DNA of 64,000 nucleotides from Oxalobacteraceae bacterium (GTDB lineage Bacteria; Pseudomonadota; Gammaproteobacteria; Burkholderiales; Burkholderiaceae_D), in NCBI GenBank assembly GCA_947448025.1, contig CANFLV010000015.1, forward strand, positions 1-64,000, written 5' to 3'. Shown here in pieces: positions 55,142-63,847 of the stretch (its first letter is position 1; each line of letters starts with the position of its first letter). The notes below the pieces were generated by a model. It had not been told where the DNA came from. It worked only from the letters and a program-made list of their open reading frames with translations, and searched no databases. A program made the translations under genes and the position numbers.

Positions 55142-56131
55142 ATGAAAATTGCAATCCTTGACGACTACCAGGATCAGATCCGCCAGCTTGATTGCTTCGC
55201 TTTGCTCAAAGATCACGAAGTTAAAGTGTTCAACAATACCGCGCGCGGCCTCGGACAGCTCGCCGTACGCCTCGCTGAATTTGATGCGCTCGTGCTAATC
55301 CGTGAACGTACCAGTCTGTCAGCGGCCTTGCTGCGCAAATTACCGAATTTGAAGCTGATTTCCCAGACCGCGAAAGTGTCCGGGCATATCGATGTAGCCC
55401 AAGCTACAGCGCAAGGCATTGCGATTACGGAAGGGACTGGCGACGGTACCGCGCCGGCCGAACTGACCTGGGCGCTGATCATGGCTGCCAGTCGCAATCT
55501 GGTGCAATATGCGAGCAATCTGAAGGACGGTATCTGGCAAAGCGTCTCGGCGAATCCGGCGCATAACCTGCTCGGTCATACCTTGAAGGGCAAGACGCTC
55601 GGCATCTGGGGTTACGGAAAAATTGGCCGCATGATTGCAGGCTTCGGCAAGGCCTTCGGCATGCAGATTCTCGTCTGGGGCCGCGAACCAAGTCGTGTGC
55701 AGGCACAAGCCGATGGCTATCTCGCAGCAGAATCCAAAGAGGCGTTTTTTGCTGCGTGTGATGTGTTGTCCCTGCACCTTCGGCTCAATGACGCCACTTG
55801 TGCCTGCGTGACTGCCACCGATCTTGCGCTAATGAAGCCGAGCGCTTTGTTCGTCAACACGAGTCGCGCGGAACTCGTTGAAACTGGCGCTCTTGAAGCC
55901 GCATTACAAGCGGGGCATCCCGGTCGTGCAGCGCTGGATGTGTTTGATGACGAGCCATTGGCAGCGGATTCGCCGTGGCTGAAAATGCCGAATGTACTGG
56001 CTACGCCGCATCTGGGCTATGTCGAGAAAAACAGCTATGAATTGTATCTCGGTACGGCATTCCAGAACATCGTCGACTTTGCCAATGGCACGCCAAAAAA
56101 TGTTCTCAATCCAGAGGCACTCAAGAACTAA
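55142..56131 (+). CDS. D-2-hydroxyacid dehydrogenase family protein
   Basis: 329-residue NAD-dependent oxidoreductase. The NAD motif is GIWGYGKIGRMIAGFGKAFG near residue 150, followed by the family DVLSLHLRLND and ALFVNTSRAELV. The His of the catalytic pair is in TPHLGYVEK. It could be an R-specific 2-hydroxyacid, hydroxypyruvate or phosphoglycerate-type enzyme; the motifs do not decide. The start at 55142 lacks a clear ribosome binding site. It ends with no spacer against the convergent unknown gene. Confidence 0.85.
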   Translation: MKIAILDDYQDQIRQLDCFALLKDHEVKVFNNTARGLGQLAVRLAEFDALVLIRERTSLSAALLRKLPNLKLISQTAKVSGHIDVAQATAQGIAITEGTGDGTAPAELTWALIMAASRNLVQYASNLKDGIWQSVSANPAHNLLGHTLKGKTLGIWGYGKIGRMIAGFGKAFGMQILVWGREPSRVQAQADGYLAAESKEAFFAACDVLSLHLRLNDATCACVTATDLALMKPSALFVNTSRAELVETGALEAALQAGHPGRAALDVFDDEPLAADSPWLKMPNVLATPHLGYVEKNSYELYLGTAFQNIVDFANGTPKNVLNPEALKN

Positions 56132-56881
56132 TCAATCTTTCGGTACCGACTCTGCGCTGCACAACGAACGCTGTGTTGTCAGCGCGGTAGAGCCACTCCA
56201 GAGCATTGCCCAGCCGGGCGGCCAGGGTAAATCGGGACCGGCATAATCGGGTACGCCGCGACGCACCGGAATCACCGGCAATGCTGCCGGCGCCGGTCCG
56301 TTGCGGCTATCCCAGCCTAGTGAAAACGTATAGTTCGGCAAGAGCGCAACACACACTGCATCGAACCATTCGGTATGGTCTTCATCGCGTCCCAGCGCCT
56401 GCGCCAAGCCCAGCGGATCGAAGCGCGCCAGCGTGCTGCTCAATTCCAGTGCTGACTCTCCCGGCGCATCACCCCACCCCATCACTGGATTAAAATTGTA
56501 ATCTGCGCCTGAGCCGTACCAGCCTTCGCGCCAGGCGCGCTGCATCCAGCTGCGCTGGCCAGTAAACAAGTGCCAGCGCCAGTGCAAACCGGAGGGCTTG
56601 GGCCAGCTGTACAAATAGAGTCGTTGATAACCGGCGCGATGCAATTCGCGCACCATGGCCATCAGCCGCGCCTGCGGCATCCGGTCTGGTGGCGAGCGGC
56701 GAAACAGGATCGCTTCGCCATCGGCATGTTGTACTTCATCGGAGGACAGGTTCAAGTCCAGCGTGCGCACCTCACTACCGAAGCGTGCAGAAATCCAGCC
56801 CGTTAAAAGGTTCACGGACGTGATTACGCCATAACCGCGAAAGCGGTGAAAGATGACAGTGCCGGGGGCGACTGGTTTCAT
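56132..56881 (-). CDS. Hypothetical protein
   Basis: 249 residues, no recognised motif. The first half (TVIFHRFRGYGVITSVNLLTG, FGSEVRTLDLNL) looks like a beta-rich domain resembling the small CarD/SH3-like folds seen in nucleic-acid-binding proteins; this is only an impression. The second half is Trp- and Pro-rich (LPWPPGWAMLWSG). No signal peptide. Its stop abuts that of the 2-hydroxyacid dehydrogenase. Confidence 0.55.
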   Translation of the reverse strand: MKPVAPGTVIFHRFRGYGVITSVNLLTGWISARFGSEVRTLDLNLSSDEVQHADGEAILFRRSPPDRMPQARLMAMVRELHRAGYQRLYLYSWPKPSGLHWRWHLFTGQRSWMQRAWREGWYGSGADYNFNPVMGWGDAPGESALELSSTLARFDPLGLAQALGRDEDHTEWFDAVCVALLPNYTFSLGWDSRNGPAPAALPVIPVRRGVPDYAGPDLPWPPGWAMLWSGSTALTTQRSLCSAESVPKD

Positions 56882-57409
56882 GAGAAAACAGGATGATGGT
56901 CAGAAAATGGCGAGCAACAAAAACGGGCGGCTGGTTCACTGTAAACCATTCTGGCCGACAAATCAGTAAGCCCGTCGATAAAATTCACGGCACAGTAAAA
57001 ACTGGCAATCCAGCATGAGAAGCTGCAGACGATGAACTGATTCCTGCAGGCTGCGTACTGCCAAATTGGCTGCTACAGAATCGCATTCTTGAATCTGTCC
57101 ATACGATCAACCATGCAATTTCGACATGAGGCCATGCGAATACGGCATTGGCATAAGCCCGAACAAAGAACTTAGGATAATAAAGTGTCAACACGTAATG
57201 TGTCATGTGGTGACCCCGATGTCTCCTGGGGGTTTTTGGAGTGGCGTGCAATGCGCCACTCCTTTTTTTCGCGTCAGCATTTGTGCCTACCGCAGCTCGA
57301 CCGGTAATGTGCCAGCAAGCGATTCATGCGGTGCGCAATACGTCGCGTTATGATGCAGGTTCAGCACTGGCGCACGCCAGCCGACAGACCTGAATTACGC
57401 ACACGATCC
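56882..57409. other. Gene-free region with an orphan terminator, possible small RNA
   Basis: About 530 bases with no convincing gene; short frames on both strands lack coding character. At its right part are two stacked terminator-like hairpins on the plus strand (ACCCC/GGGGT near 57213-57233, then the strong one at 57238-57269). Nothing upstream on the plus strand within several hundred bases encodes a protein. A short RNA reading rightward to 57269 is therefore possible, but no strong promoter is seen. Confidence 0.4.
57238..57269 (+). terminator. Strong plus-strand terminator without a known upstream gene
   Basis: 9-bp stem GGAGTGGCG/CGCCACTCC, 7-base loop, seven T. Located 141 bases before the asparaginase-like gene start. 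Confidence 0.85.
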
Positions 57410-57895
57410 ATGACACTACGCATCATTGCCACAGGCGGCACCTTTGACAAACATTACGATGAAATCGCTGGCACGCTGGGCTTCGCGAAAGGCCACCTCG
57501 CGGATGCAATTACGCGCGCGCGCCTGACTTTGCCCACGGTACTGGAAGAGCTGCCGTTCCTCGATTCCCTCGACATGCAGGATCAGGATAGACAGCGGAT
57601 TCTGGCAGCATGCCGCAGCAGCAGCGAGTCCCAGATCGTAATCGTACATGGCACCGACACGATGCGCGAAACAGCCGCGGTCCTGGGACAGGCAGGCATG
57701 GATAAAACGATCGTGTTCACTGGCGCGATGATCCCCTACGAGATCGCCAATTCCGATGCGCTGTTCAATCTTGGTTTTGCAGTCGGCGTGGCAGGCGTGC
57801 TGCCGGCCGGTATTTACGTGGCGATGAATGGCCAGGTTTTCCCGTGGGATGATGTGAAAAAAAATCGCGGTGCGGGTGTATTCGAAACACTTTGA
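57410..57895 (+). CDS. Asparaginase-type domain protein, one domain only
   Basis: 161 residues. It matches only the N-terminal domain of type II asparaginases/Glu-tRNA amidotransferase relatives. The first catalytic Thr is in IIATGGTFDKHYDE, and the second Thr-Asp pair in VIVHGTDTMRETA is intact. The C-terminal domain is absent, and a stop follows naturally without sign of frameshift, so this is the compact one-domain type rather than a truncated asparaginase. Activity unknown. Start chosen by the family opening; no strong ribosome binding site. Confidence 0.8.
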   Translation: MTLRIIATGGTFDKHYDEIAGTLGFAKGHLADAITRARLTLPTVLEELPFLDSLDMQDQDRQRILAACRSSSESQIVIVHGTDTMRETAAVLGQAGMDKTIVFTGAMIPYEIANSDALFNLGFAVGVAGVLPAGIYVAMNGQVFPWDDVKKNRGAGVFETL

Positions 57896-57944
57896 TGCAG
57901 CACTGTGAGCGCAGGCCAGACAGCTTCACCTGCGCTCACACCGA

Positions 57945-59018
57945 TCAAAATACCCAGAGTTTTTCTTGCGGCAGCTGCAGCCAGTATTCGCCGCTGTCGA
58001 GTTTGTGCGTGGCATAGGCGCGCAATTTCAAGCCATCGTTCATGCCGCGATCGAACAGGCATTCCCAGCGATCGCCGAGATACATGCAAGTCAACAGCGG
58101 CAGCTTGATGGCGTTCTCAACCTGCGTCGCCGAAATCCGGACTTCCTCAAGCCGGATCATCGCCGTAATTTCCTTACCCGTATTGCTGCCGCGCGCTGTG
58201 CCCTGCATCTGCATGCCAGCGATATCGAGGCTGACCTTGCTGCCATCGCGTTGCAGTAGTTTTGCAGGCAGGCGATTATTACTGCCCATGAATTCCGCCG
58301 TGAACAAGGTGTCCGGGGTTTCGTACATGCTTTGCGGTGTGCCCTGCTGTTCGATCTTGCCGTTATTGAGCAGCAGGATGCGGTCTGAAATCGCCATCGC
58401 TTCGGCCTGGTCGTGTGTGACCATCAGGGCCGACAGGCCGAGACGCACGATCAGTTCGCGCAGGAAGGCGCGCGCCTCTTCGCGCAATTTGGCGTCCAGG
58501 TTTGACAGCGGTTCATCGAGCAAGATCACTGGCGGGTTATAGACCAGCGCGCGGGCAATCGCTACGCGCTGCTGCTGACCGCCTGAGAGCTGATGCGGGA
58601 AGCGCTCGCCGAGATGGCCGAGACCAAGCTGGGTGAGCACGTCATTGACGCGCGCAGCGATGTCGCTGCTGTTCATTTTGCGCAGTTTTAAACCATACGC
58701 GACGTTATCGAAAACAGTCTTGTGCGGCCACAATGCATACGACTGGAACACGAGTCCGAGGCTGCGTTCTTCTGCAGGTATTTCCAGCTTTCTGGCGCCG
58801 TCGAAGACCGACTTTTCGCCGATCATGATGTTGCCCGCCTTTGGCGATTCGAGACCGGCGACAGCGCGCAGCAAGGTCGTCTTGCCGCTGCCGGACGGGC
58901 CCAGCAAGGCGACGACTTCGCCGCGTTTCAATTCCATCGACACACCCTTCAAAATCTGGTTTGCCGAGGCACCTGTGCCATAGTCGAGATAGAGATCGTT
59001 GACGCTAAGTTCCAACAT
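57945..59018 (-). CDS. ABC transporter ATPase, FbpC/PotA type
   Basis: 357-residue ATPase. Walker A is GPSGSGKTT near residue 40, the signature LSGGQQQRVAIARAL is near 138, Walker B (ILLDEPLSN) follows, and H-loop VTHDQAEAM comes next. The C-terminal 110 residues form a TOBE regulatory domain, typical of iron, polyamine or 2-aminoethylphosphonate importers. Fourth gene of the leftward set. Substrate not definable from sequence. Confidence 0.92.
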   Translation of the reverse strand: MLELSVNDLYLDYGTGASANQILKGVSMELKRGEVVALLGPSGSGKTTLLRAVAGLESPKAGNIMIGEKSVFDGARKLEIPAEERSLGLVFQSYALWPHKTVFDNVAYGLKLRKMNSSDIAARVNDVLTQLGLGHLGERFPHQLSGGQQQRVAIARALVYNPPVILLDEPLSNLDAKLREEARAFLRELIVRLGLSALMVTHDQAEAMAISDRILLLNNGKIEQQGTPQSMYETPDTLFTAEFMGSNNRLPAKLLQRDGSKVSLDIAGMQMQGTARGSNTGKEITAMIRLEEVRISATQVENAIKLPLLTCMYLGDRWECLFDRGMNDGLKLRAYATHKLDSGEYWLQLPQEKLWVF

Positions 59019-59033
59019 GCTAGTTTCCTTAAA

Positions 59034-60794
59034 TTAGTCGTGCAGCTTGACGCCAAAGCGCAAGGCAATCCCGAGGCCGATCGCCACCAGGGTGATATTG
59101 ATGAAGGACAGTGCGGCGACCAGATCGACGGCGCCGGCAGCCCACATCGACACGAGCATCGCGCCGATGACTTCCGTGCCCGGTGAGAGCAGGTAGACGC
59201 CAGTCGAATATTCGCGCTCGAAAATCAGGAACACCATCAGCCATGCGCCGAGCAAGCCATAACGCACGAGTGGCAAGGTGACATCGCGCGTGACTTGACC
59301 GCGATTGGCACCGACTGCACGAGCCGCTTCTTCCAGCTCCGGACCGACCTGCAGCAGCGCGGTGGAAATCAGGCGCAAGCCATAGGCCATCCACACGACA
59401 GAATACGCGAGCCATACCGAGAAGATCGTCGAACGCAGCGCGCGCAATTGCGGGATCACATTTTCAATCAGCCAGGTCGCCATACTGTTGTCCCAGCCTT
59501 GCAGAATGTTTTGCAATACGGCCGGCACGAACAGGAAGACCCAGAGGAATGACAAGCCGGCCAGCAGGCCAGGAATTGCGCGGGGCACCAGGACGCTGTA
59601 ATCGAGAAAGCGCGTAATGCCGTCCGGTTTGCGATGGCCGGCCAGTGCGATCGCGCTGTAACAGGCGACGGCGATGGCGCCACCGATCACGCCGATGAGT
59701 ATCGTGTTGACGATGCCGCGCAAAAGTGAGGGCTGGTCCCAGATGTCGCGGAAAGCCTGGATCGTCAATACGTCGGCAAGGTTGACTCCTACACCCCAGT
59801 TCTGCACAAAAGAGCGCAGCGCAATGCCCGACAGCGGCACGATGATCGTGAAAATGAGCCAGGCGGCGATGAAGGCCAGCGCGATCCATTTCCATTTGCC
59901 CAGCGGCAGAGGCTTCTGGCGCGAACCCTTGCCCTTGATCGAGACGTACTTGTTGGCCGACTTCAGCAGCCAGCGTTGCATCATCACCAGCGGCATCGTC
60001 ACGGCGACTAAGCAGACGGCGACAGCTGCCATCAGGTGGTAGGACGGTGTGCCGAGTTTGTTGGTCAGCTTGTACAGATAAGTCGCCAGCACCAGATGGC
60101 CTTCCGGATCGCCGAGTACGAGCACCAGGCCGAAGACTTCAAAGCCGAGGAAGAACACGAGCACGCCGGCATAGGCCAGCGCCGGCATGATCATCGGCAG
60201 CGAGACATGCAAGGCGACTTGCAGTGGTGATGCGCCAGCCACGCGCGCGGCTTCCTCGACATCGGAGCCGAGGCTCTTCAGCGCCGACGAGGCATACAGA
60301 TAGACATGCGGTACATGCGTCAAGCCGGCGATGATGACGATGCTCGGGAAGGCATAGATATTCCAGGGATGCACGCCCAGCAACTGTTCCACCCACAGCG
60401 TATAAAAGCCGACTGGACCCATCGACACAACATAGCCGAAGCCCATCACCATCGGTGACACGAACACCGGAACCAGCAGCAGTGGCGCGATGAAATTACG
60501 GCCAGGCAGGTCGGTGCGCACCATCAGGAAGGCCAGCATCGCGCCGAGCGGCACGGCGATCAGCGCGAGGCCGCCGGCAAGTGCAAATCCATTGATGAAG
60601 GCGACGCGGAAATCCGGATCATCGAAAATGAACGCATAGGAATCGAGCGTGAAGATCTTGTTCGGCATGAAAAACGGCGCCGACAAAAAGCTCTGGTAAA
60701 AAATCAGCGTCAACGGCAGGAAGATCGCGATCGCAGTCAGGGTGACGACGAGGCCGCGCGGCCAGTTAAGACGGGGAAGGGAAAAAGTTGACAT
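59034..60794 (-). CDS. ABC transporter permease, fused two-domain FbpB type
   Basis: 586 residues with about twelve membrane segments in two homologous halves. Each half carries a BPD-type EAA loop (EEAARVAGASPLQVALHVSL near residue 200 and EEAARAVGANRGQVTRDVTL in the second half). This fused permease is normal in iron(III) and related importers. The ATG at 60794 is preferred because the longer frame to 60839 would translate the hairpin at 60839-60861. Coupled downstream to the ATPase gene (15 bases). Confidence 0.9.
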   Translation of the reverse strand: MSTFSLPRLNWPRGLVVTLTAIAIFLPLTLIFYQSFLSAPFFMPNKIFTLDSYAFIFDDPDFRVAFINGFALAGGLALIAVPLGAMLAFLMVRTDLPGRNFIAPLLLVPVFVSPMVMGFGYVVSMGPVGFYTLWVEQLLGVHPWNIYAFPSIVIIAGLTHVPHVYLYASSALKSLGSDVEEAARVAGASPLQVALHVSLPMIMPALAYAGVLVFFLGFEVFGLVLVLGDPEGHLVLATYLYKLTNKLGTPSYHLMAAVAVCLVAVTMPLVMMQRWLLKSANKYVSIKGKGSRQKPLPLGKWKWIALAFIAAWLIFTIIVPLSGIALRSFVQNWGVGVNLADVLTIQAFRDIWDQPSLLRGIVNTILIGVIGGAIAVACYSAIALAGHRKPDGITRFLDYSVLVPRAIPGLLAGLSFLWVFLFVPAVLQNILQGWDNSMATWLIENVIPQLRALRSTIFSVWLAYSVVWMAYGLRLISTALLQVGPELEEAARAVGANRGQVTRDVTLPLVRYGLLGAWLMVFLIFEREYSTGVYLLSPGTEVIGAMLVSMWAAGAVDLVAALSFINITLVAIGLGIALRFGVKLHD

Positions 60795-60838
60795 GAAAGT
60801 CGCTACTCCAGGTGGGACAAAGATGCGAAAAATCGCCA

Positions 60839-60861
60839 TCCTCTCCCGCAGTGGGAGAGGA
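60839..60861 (-). terminator. Stem-loop between binding protein and permease genes
   Basis: Perfect 9-bp stem TCCTCTCCC/GGGAGAGGA with a 5-base loop. The minus strand continues into TTTTT after a few bases. Probably partial termination or mRNA stabilisation that lets the binding protein be made in excess. It supports the downstream start chosen for the permease. Confidence 0.75.
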
Positions 60862-60875
60862 TTTGCAGGTCCGGC

Positions 60876-61979
60876 TTATTTTTTGCCGACAGCTTCTTTC
60901 CATTGCTTCAGGAATGCCAGGCGCTTCGTCTGGTCGAGATAGGCCAGCTGCGAAGTATTGACCGGCAGGGCGCGTAGGCCGCTACCGATCTGCTTGGTCA
61001 AATCCGCCGACGTGGTTTCACCGACCACGTCAGCGCGGATCGCATACAGTTTGGAATCATTAGCAATGATCGTCTGGCCGCGCTTGGACAGGATGTAGTC
61101 GAGCCACAACTTGGCGGCATTCTGATTCTTTGCAGTCTTGCTGATGAACATTACGCGCGACATCACCATCGTGTAGTCCTTCATGATCTGTACGCCGATG
61201 TTCGGATCTTTCTTTGCACGCACAAGCGCATATGAACCGAGCATGTTGTAGCCGATCAGGTTTTCACCGGACGAAATCCGCTCCAGCATCGTGCCGGTCG
61301 AGGACTGTACGCGCACGGCGGCGTTGCCGAGTGCGCGCGCCATGTCCCAGAAGCCGGCTTCATGCAGGCGCAGATCCTGGGTAATGAACATGAAGCCGAT
61401 GCCAGCCTTTTCGATGTCATAGGTCGTAATTTTGTCTTTGTACTTTTCAAGCTTCGTGGTCAGCAGCTTCGTGAAATCAGCATGCGTGGTCGGCACGTCC
61501 TCTGCAGGCACCAGGCGTTTGTTATAGACGATCACGGCTGGCTCGAACGTCGTGCCGTAGGCGCTATTATTCATGATGGCCCATTCCGGTAGTGCCTTCA
61601 TTTCTTCGCTCTTGTAGGTCAAGCCGTAGCCATCGGCGACGAGCTTGATTTGCAAGTCCATGGCGGACGACCAGAGCACGTCACCAGTCGTGCCACCAGC
61701 GGCGACTTCAGAAATGAAGCGGTTATAGATCTCCGTCGAATTCATGTCGTTGTATTCGACCTTCACGCCCGGATAGAGGGCGCTGAAATCTTTGATCAGT
61801 GGCTCGGCGGCCTTCGAGTCGGTCGCTGCATAAACGATCAGCTTGCCTTCTTTTTTAGCGCCTTCGATGACCTTGGCATAGTCGGCGGAATAGCCGGCCG
61901 GTACCTGGGCTGAGGCTTGCAGGGCGATACCGGTAAACACGGCGGCAAGGCTTGCGATGAGTCGATTTTTAGTGAACAT
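60876..61979 (-). CDS. ABC extracellular substrate-binding protein (FbpA/AfuA type)
   Basis: 367-residue periplasmic receptor with the signal peptide MFTKNRLIASLAAVFTGIAL, cleaved near ASAQ. The mature part begins VPAGYSADYAKVIEGAKKEG, then KLIVYAATDSKAAEPLIKDF, the usual opening of the iron(III)/2-aminoethylphosphonate-type receptors. The tyrosines that bind iron in FbpA cannot be assigned by eye, so iron is only one possibility. Second gene of the leftward set, 41 bases after the TctC-type gene. Confidence 0.9.
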   Translation of the reverse strand: MFTKNRLIASLAAVFTGIALQASAQVPAGYSADYAKVIEGAKKEGKLIVYAATDSKAAEPLIKDFSALYPGVKVEYNDMNSTEIYNRFISEVAAGGTTGDVLWSSAMDLQIKLVADGYGLTYKSEEMKALPEWAIMNNSAYGTTFEPAVIVYNKRLVPAEDVPTTHADFTKLLTTKLEKYKDKITTYDIEKAGIGFMFITQDLRLHEAGFWDMARALGNAAVRVQSSTGTMLERISSGENLIGYNMLGSYALVRAKKDPNIGVQIMKDYTMVMSRVMFISKTAKNQNAAKLWLDYILSKRGQTIIANDSKLYAIRADVVGETTSADLTKQIGSGLRALPVNTSQLAYLDQTKRLAFLKQWKEAVGKK

Positions 61980-62020
61980 GACAGTCTCCTTTGTTGTGAA
62001 CGACGAAATTATTGAAGTAC

Positions 62021-62989
62021 CTATTTAAGCAAACCTAAAGCTTTGACTTGCTGGCCATAATTGACCATGGTCTTGTTGATGTACTCGGTGAGCTGGCTGC
62101 CAGTCATGGCAAACGGATACAGGCCGTGTGCGGCGCGCAGCGCGGCGAATTCCGGCGTAGTCATGCGCGAATTGAAACGCTGCACCCAGCGTTGATAATC
62201 CTTTTCCGGCACGTCCGGCCCCATGTAAATGCCGCGAATGATGGGCCAGGTGATATCAAAGCCCTGTTCGTGCGAGGTCGGCACATTGGCCAGCGGACCA
62301 GGCAGGCGCGCATCGGACAAGACGGCGAGGATGCGAATTTTGCTCGCGCCTTTGTCGCCGCTGAGATGCAGGATCGCTTCCGAGACATCGCCCGAGACGA
62401 CTTGTACATGGCCGGCCAGCAGCGCCGTAAAGGATTCGCCGCCGCCTTCAAAGGCGACCAGCCGCATGGCTTTTGGATCTGCGCCGGCCTGCTTTGCCAG
62501 TAGCGCCATCTTCATCCAGTCCTGGCTGCCGATGGTACCGCCGGCGCCGATGGCGATATTGGCTGGATCGCGGCGCAGGGCCTCGAACAGTTCGTGTAAA
62601 TTCTTGTAGGGCGAATCGGCGCGCACCGCGACCATGCCGTAATCGGTGCCGATGGCCGCGACCCAGCGCACGTCGGCGGCATTGGCGCGGCCGAATTTGC
62701 CAAGACTCATATTGAGTAAGGAGCCGCCTGAAAATGCCACCAGCGTGTCCGGCTCGCTGCGACGCTGCGTGATGATCGAGCTCCAGGCGACCGCGCCGAT
62801 GCCGCCCGGCAGATACGCGACGTGCAAGGGGACAGCATCGCCTTGCAGCGCTTTTTGCGCGAGCCTGCAGGTCAAGTCAAAGCCGCCGCCGGGTTTGGAC
62901 GGTACGACGCATTCCGCCGCGCGCGCCGACAGCAGCAGCGTCATGCCTGCTACCATCAGGATCGTTATCAGCGTACGCAGCAAACCCAT
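62021..62989 (-). CDS. Tripartite tricarboxylate receptor TctC / Bug family
   Basis: 322-residue periplasmic receptor with signal peptide (TLITILMVAGMTLLLSARAA). The mature start ECVVPSKPGGGFDLTCRL has the conserved PGGG(F/T)D of the Bug family. GAGGTIGSQDW, and GHVQVVSGDVSEAI later, fit the family. The membrane subunits TctA and TctB are absent from this side. Instead an ABC transporter follows in apparent operon, and tctDE-type regulators face it across 174 bases. Confidence 0.88.
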   Translation of the reverse strand: MGLLRTLITILMVAGMTLLLSARAAECVVPSKPGGGFDLTCRLAQKALQGDAVPLHVAYLPGGIGAVAWSSIITQRRSEPDTLVAFSGGSLLNMSLGKFGRANAADVRWVAAIGTDYGMVAVRADSPYKNLHELFEALRRDPANIAIGAGGTIGSQDWMKMALLAKQAGADPKAMRLVAFEGGGESFTALLAGHVQVVSGDVSEAILHLSGDKGASKIRILAVLSDARLPGPLANVPTSHEQGFDITWPIIRGIYMGPDVPEKDYQRWVQRFNSRMTTPEFAALRAAHGLYPFAMTGSQLTEYINKTMVNYGQQVKALGLLK

Positions 62990-63163
62990 GTCTTGTCTCC
63001 GTCAGATCCGATCTCGCGCCATGGTTAGGGAAAACGCAGTGAAATCGGTATCATGTTTTGCAGCGCAGACCTGGCAAGGCGCGCAGCATTATTTTTTTAT
63101 ATGGCGCACTGTAGCGCGGCAGTCTTTCAAATCGCTTTCATTCGAATTGCACAATTCATAACT

Positions 63164-63847
63164 ATGCGTATTTTATTGGTCGAAGATCATGTCGAACTGT
63201 CGCTCTGGATCAGCAAGGCGCTGACCGAAGCGCGGCTGTCGGTCGAATGCGCCATGAACGGCGCCGATGCCGATGCGCTGCTGCATACGCAGGACTACGC
63301 GCTGGTGATCCTCGACCTGACCTTGCCACAGATGGATGGACTTGAGGTGCTCAAGCGTTTGCGCGCGCGCGGTGGTGCGCGCAGCAAAACGCCGGTGTTG
63401 ATCCTGACAGCCCGCGGCGGCCTCAATGACCGCGTCCAGGGCCTTAATCTGGGCGCGGACGACTACCTCGCCAAGCCCTTCGAACTCGTCGAACTGGAGG
63501 CCCGTGTGAAGGCCCTGCTGCGGCGTGCGCAAGGCAATGACGCTGTGGTCTTGTCTTGTGCCGCCCTCAGCTTCGATACGGTCTCGCGCATGTTCACTTA
63601 CGGCGCCGTGCCTTTGGCGCTCACGCCGCGCGAACATGCGGTGCTGGAGATACTGTTGAATCGCTGCGGTCGCGTCACTTCAAAAGAAAAATTGTTCGAC
63701 GATGTCTTTGCTCTCGAAGATGACGCCAACCCCGAAGCCATCGAAATCTATATCCATCGCCTGCGCAAGAAGCTCGAACGACTCGACAGCGGCCGCGTCG
63801 CGATCACGACTTTGCGCGGCCTCGGCTATTTGCTGGAAGCGGCATGA
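63164..63847 (+). CDS. tctD: OmpR-family response regulator (TctD-like)
   Basis: 227-residue regulator. The receiver has LVEDH (acidic pocket), phospho-acceptor Asp in LVILDLTLPQMDGLEVL near residue 51, and Lys in ADDYLAKPF near 101. The winged-helix output domain (TPREHAVLEILLNRCG) follows. Start at 63164 is the family opening MRILLVEDH. Overlaps the kinase gene start by 4 bases. Divergent from the TctC-type gene, so it probably controls that operon in response to a carboxylate. Confidence 0.9.
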   Translation: MRILLVEDHVELSLWISKALTEARLSVECAMNGADADALLHTQDYALVILDLTLPQMDGLEVLKRLRARGGARSKTPVLILTARGGLNDRVQGLNLGADDYLAKPFELVELEARVKALLRRAQGNDAVVLSCAALSFDTVSRMFTYGAVPLALTPREHAVLEILLNRCGRVTSKEKLFDDVFALEDDANPEAIEIYIHRLRKKLERLDSGRVAITTLRGLGYLLEAA

